Origin: Gammaproteobacteria bacterium
GTDB lineage: Bacteria; Pseudomonadota; Gammaproteobacteria; Pseudomonadales; Cellvibrionaceae
Assembly: GCA_004172865.1 (NCBI GenBank)
Contig: SEBV01000006.1
Location: 248,001 to 312,000, forward strand
DNA: 64,000 bases
Direction: 5' to 3'
Shown: piece after piece, positions 63,024-64,000 of the stretch
Position numbering within the stretch: position 1 is the stretch's first letter
Layout: every line of letters starts with the position of its first letter
Notes under the pieces: model-generated
Seen by the model: only the letters and a program-made list of their open reading frames with translations
What the model was told of the DNA's origin: nothing
The model's database searches: none
Made by a program: the position numbers and the translations under genes

Positions 63024-63740
63024 ATGTCTAATTTAGTAGCACTACACAATAACGCACACCAAAGCCTTAAAGTGAACACGCAACTCGCTGAAGCCCAGGG
63101 CGGCAACTTACATATGATTCCTGTGGTACTCAGCGAGTTTCTAAAATTAGCGGTACAGTTCCCTATTGTTTTAACCAAAAACAAAGATACCGGCCGCTTC
63201 TCTTGCATCACCTTGTTTGGTTTTCAAACCAATGAAAATCTCTTTGTAAAAAATGGAGAATGGGATTCACTTTATATTCCTTTGCAAATCAGACGGCAGC
63301 CATTTTTCCTAGGCAATTCCAGCGACGTTGAAAATGAATTTGTTATTTGTATTGATACGGATCATAAAAGTTTGCAGAGCGATATAGGTGAGCAAGTGTT
63401 CGATACTACTGGCAAAGAAACGCCCTATCTCGAAAATATAAAAGCGATTCTGGCTGAGCTTATGAATGGTGAAGCTAGCACTGAGAACTTTGTGAAAACC
63501 CTGGCTGAATTAAATTTATTACAGCCTATGCGTTTGGAAATTACGTTTAAAAACGAAGATTCTATGCGGGTAGACGGCCTTTACACCATCAATGAAGACC
63601 GCTTAAAAACGCTTGAAATTGAGGCGATTACGCAGTTACATCAGAAAAATTATTTAAGTTCAATTTATACAATGATCACTTCGGTTGGTCATATTTACGG
63701 GCTAATCGAACGAAAAAATAAACAGCTAAGCGGCAATTGA
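63024..63740 (+). CDS. SapC-family protein
   Basis: A 238-residue protein of the SapC family (PF07277-like; name from the Campylobacter S-layer locus). The core VVLSEFLKLAVQFPIVLTKNKDTGRFSCITLFGFQTNENLFVKNGEWDSLYIPLQIRRQPFFLG is typical. No signal peptide or membrane span is seen. It starts 22 bp after the halogenase-like gene, so the two are likely cotranscribed. Function is unknown. In many bacteria it accompanies TonB-dependent receptors and halogenase-like proteins. Confidence 0.88.
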   Translation: MSNLVALHNNAHQSLKVNTQLAEAQGGNLHMIPVVLSEFLKLAVQFPIVLTKNKDTGRFSCITLFGFQTNENLFVKNGEWDSLYIPLQIRRQPFFLGNSSDVENEFVICIDTDHKSLQSDIGEQVFDTTGKETPYLENIKAILAELMNGEASTENFVKTLAELNLLQPMRLEITFKNEDSMRVDGLYTINEDRLKTLEIEAITQLHQKNYLSSIYTMITSVGHIYGLIERKNKQLSGN

Positions 63741-63742
63741 TT

Positions 63743-64000
63743 ATGAATACTGCAACTTCACTCGTCAGCCAAATAGCTAAATCAGTAGCGGAAAATAATG
63801 TTCCTCAATTTAATTTTTCGATTAATCCCAATCTTAAAATTAATACTATTTACGTGGGAAATGAGCAGGAACCTGTTGTTATTGTGGATGACCTTTTGAA
63901 TTTTCCAGAGGCAATAATTCAATATGCGGAGACGGGTTTCCCCTTTAAAGCAGATGCTAAAGATTTTTACCCCGGCATTAGAAAACCACTCGCGCCCTCT
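63743..64000 (+). CDS. DUF6445-like protein, 3' part beyond the window
   Basis: The frame opens with ATG at 63743, 3 bp after the SapC stop, and stays open for 86 codons to the window end. The visible sequence (INTIYVGNEQEPVVIVDDLLNFPEAIIQYAETGFPFKADAKDFYPGIRKPL) matches the start of DUF6445 proteins, which look like distant 2-oxoglutarate-dependent oxygenases (the VVIVDDLLNFPE pattern). The catalytic part is cut off, so the assignment is tentative. It is a frequent partner of SapC and halogenase-like genes. Confidence 0.75.
   Translation, partial: MNTATSLVSQIAKSVAENNVPQFNFSINPNLKINTIYVGNEQEPVVIVDDLLNFPEAIIQYAETGFPFKADAKDFYPGIRKPLAPS

Overview
The window looks like a chromosomal segment of a Gram-negative gammaproteobacterium, most likely a polysaccharide-degrading member of the Cellvibrionaceae (Cellvibrio-like). 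That placement is an inference. It rests on a canonical gammaproteobacterial division/cell-wall (dcw) cluster, the lpoA-yraN-diaA-dolP block, several large TonB-dependent receptors, a LacI-type N-acetylglucosamine operon, and a FecI/FecR - receptor - halogenase-like - SapC locus.

Layout. 1-17625 (all minus strand) is the complete dcw cluster read from its 3' end: ftsZ (cut by the window edge), ftsA, ftsQ, ddlB, murC, murG, ftsW, murD, mraY, murF, murE, ftsI, ftsL, rsmH, mraZ. Many junctions overlap by 1-8 bp. It is preceded by a sigma70-like promoter and four 10-bp-phased MraZ boxes. 18075-19201 holds a DUF4337 membrane protein and the RNase P RNA gene (rnpB, minus) with its promoter. 19523-24650 is an accessory block: a TonB-dependent receptor and a molybdate uptake locus (one-domain ModE, then modCBA). 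24747-29108 returns to conserved gammaproteobacterial order: rsmI (minus), then lpoA, yraN, diaA, dolP. 29153-34024 carries lemA, an M48 membrane metallopeptidase, an aspartate-type aminotransferase and a YbaK-like deacylase. 34025-35538 is a long AT-rich stretch with no convincing gene, ahead of a histone H1-like Ala/Lys protein with 18-bp tandem repeats. 36570-44399 contains second-messenger and housekeeping genes: a YcgR-like PilZ protein, a cyclic-nucleotide-binding protein, a chalcone-isomerase-like/TonB fusion, prfC, motA-motB and a DUF1244 gene. 44404-49966 has a giant hybrid sensor kinase with a GGDEF output and a secreted SMP-30-like beta-propeller.

50098-53450 is the amino-sugar operon (nagR, nagB-II, nagA), with a palindromic operator over the nagB-II promoter. 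53548-64000 is the most accessory part. It holds a TonB-dependent receptor with an STN signalling domain (minus), then fecI-fecR, a TIGR01782-like TonB-dependent receptor, a flavin-dependent halogenase-like protein, a SapC protein and a truncated DUF6445 gene. Two nearly identical promoter elements (GGGAGCGGATT, 13 nt, CGTCTTA) precede fecI and the second receptor at identical spacing, which suggests a self-amplifying FecI-type regulon.

The best candidates for undescribed biology are: this ECF-controlled receptor/halogenase/SapC/DUF6445 locus; the periplasmic chalcone-isomerase-like domain fused to a TonB C-terminus; a molybdate locus in which both ModE and ModC have lost their molybdate-binding domains; and the H1-like gene with its long AT-rich leader.
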